From assembly GCA_018894495.1 (NCBI GenBank), contig JAHIOY010000081.1, positions 1 through 5,861 on the forward strand: 5,861 bases of DNA, read 5' to 3'. The notes under the pieces were generated by a model. That model had not been told where the DNA came from. It saw nothing but the letters and a program-made list of their open reading frames with translations, and searched no databases. Numbering within the stretch: the stretch's first letter is position 1; every line of letters begins with the position of its first letter. The stretch is from Patescibacteria group bacterium. Its GTDB lineage: Bacteria; Patescibacteriota; Minisyncoccia; Minisyncoccales; JAHIOY01. The translations under genes were made by a program, and so were the position numbers. This document shows, piece after piece, positions 5,448 through 5,861 of the stretch.

Positions 5448-5861
5448 TTAGTCCTTTTCTATTTCTACTTTGACCCTTTTTTCTCTTTGAATTCTCGGTA
5501 TTCTGATGATTAAAATTCCGTCTTTCATTGATGCTTTTGCTCGCGAGGAATCGATTTCAACCGGGAAAATCATTTTTCTTGAAAAAGGACCAAAATAGCA
5601 TTCGCGGGAAAAATAGTCAATCTTTCCTTTTTCTTCTGGCTCCTCTCTGATTCCGGCAATGATTATAACGTCATCTTCAATCAAAATATCCAATTTTTCC
5701 GGTCTGAGGCCGGCGATAGCCGACCTGATTACCAGTTCCCCTTCAGTTTGATAAACATCAACTGCCAACTCTCCTTCCTCCTTGCTCAAGTTTTTCAAAG
5801 AAAAACTCTGAACTAATTTCTCTTTTTTAACTTCACTTTCTTCTTCCTTGCCCGCCGTAGC
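5448..5861 (-). CDS. Hsp20 family small heat-shock protein (5' end beyond window)
   Basis: This ATP-independent holdase chaperone has an alpha-crystallin domain over most of the 137 codons seen, starting at LAVDVYQTEGELVIRSAIAG and including LDILIEDDVIIIAG, the YFSRECYFGPFSRKMIFP strand region and the family signature ASMKDGILIIRIP. The C-terminus ends in VKVEIEKD, with a possible I/V-x-I/V tail motif that docks oligomers. The frame is open from the window edge (5861) to TAA at 5448-5450. A TTG at 5796-5798 is the first possible start inside the window, but nothing SD-like precedes it, and the upstream codons give a charged ATAGKEEESEVKKEK stretch typical of the variable N-terminal arm. I therefore treat the gene as continuing past 5861 rather than starting at the TTG. 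It faces the tRNA/pilin unit and shares the terminator with it. Confidence 0.9.
   Translation of the reverse strand, partial: ATAGKEEESEVKKEKLVQSFSLKNLSKEEGELAVDVYQTEGELVIRSAIAGLRPEKLDILIEDDVIIIAGIREEPEEKGKIDYFSRECYFGPFSRKMIFPVEIDSSRAKASMKDGILIIRIPRIQREKRVKVEIEKD

Overview
The window is bacterial and looks like a Candidate Phyla Radiation (Patescibacteria, Parcubacteria-like) genome. The grounds are indirect: a small CPR-type T4SS pilin-like protein, a short single-domain methyltransferase, AT-rich intergenic spacers built from low-complexity words (AAAGTTAAAAGT / AACTTTT and GGTCATT / CCAATGACC), weak or missing Shine-Dalgarno sites, and a tRNA without encoded CCA. This placement is inference; no rRNA or other phylogenetic marker outside GyrA is present. 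TGA ends the methyltransferase gene, so nothing points to a recoded TGA.

Layout. Positions 1-198 are a repeat-rich leader that may begin with the last codons of an upstream gene. Positions 199-4098 hold gyrA, the DNA gyrase A subunit, carrying an in-frame 472-residue intein (436-1851) with an intact two-motif LAGLIDADG homing endonuclease domain. Removing the intein leaves an 827-residue GyrA with catalytic Tyr, GyrA box and C-terminal beta-pinwheel. Positions 4099-4225 are a second repeat-rich spacer that can fold into a long hairpin. Then come a class I SAM-dependent methyltransferase (4226-4744), a promoter-like stretch with a hairpin (4741-4809), a secreted or membrane pilin-like protein (4847-5302), and a tRNA-Leu(UAG) (5306-5387) starting three bases after the pilin stop. 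A bidirectional-looking terminator (5400-5440) separates these from a convergent, 5'-incomplete Hsp20 small heat-shock gene on the minus strand (5448-5861, running off the window).

The most interesting element is the intein. It sits upstream of the classical mycobacterial GyrA intein site, inside the DNA-binding helix-turn-helix just before the HPHGD motif, so the precursor should be inactive as a gyrase until splicing. Its block B histidine appears to be glutamine. The second notable point is that the intergenic repeat word also occurs inside the gyrA coding sequence (3762-3797), where it is read in frame as a Lys/Leu/Val-rich insert in the beta-pinwheel. The genes do not form an obvious pathway; gyrA, methyltransferase, pilin and tRNA simply share a strand. 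I found no evidence for a CRISPR array, an insertion sequence or a new defence system.
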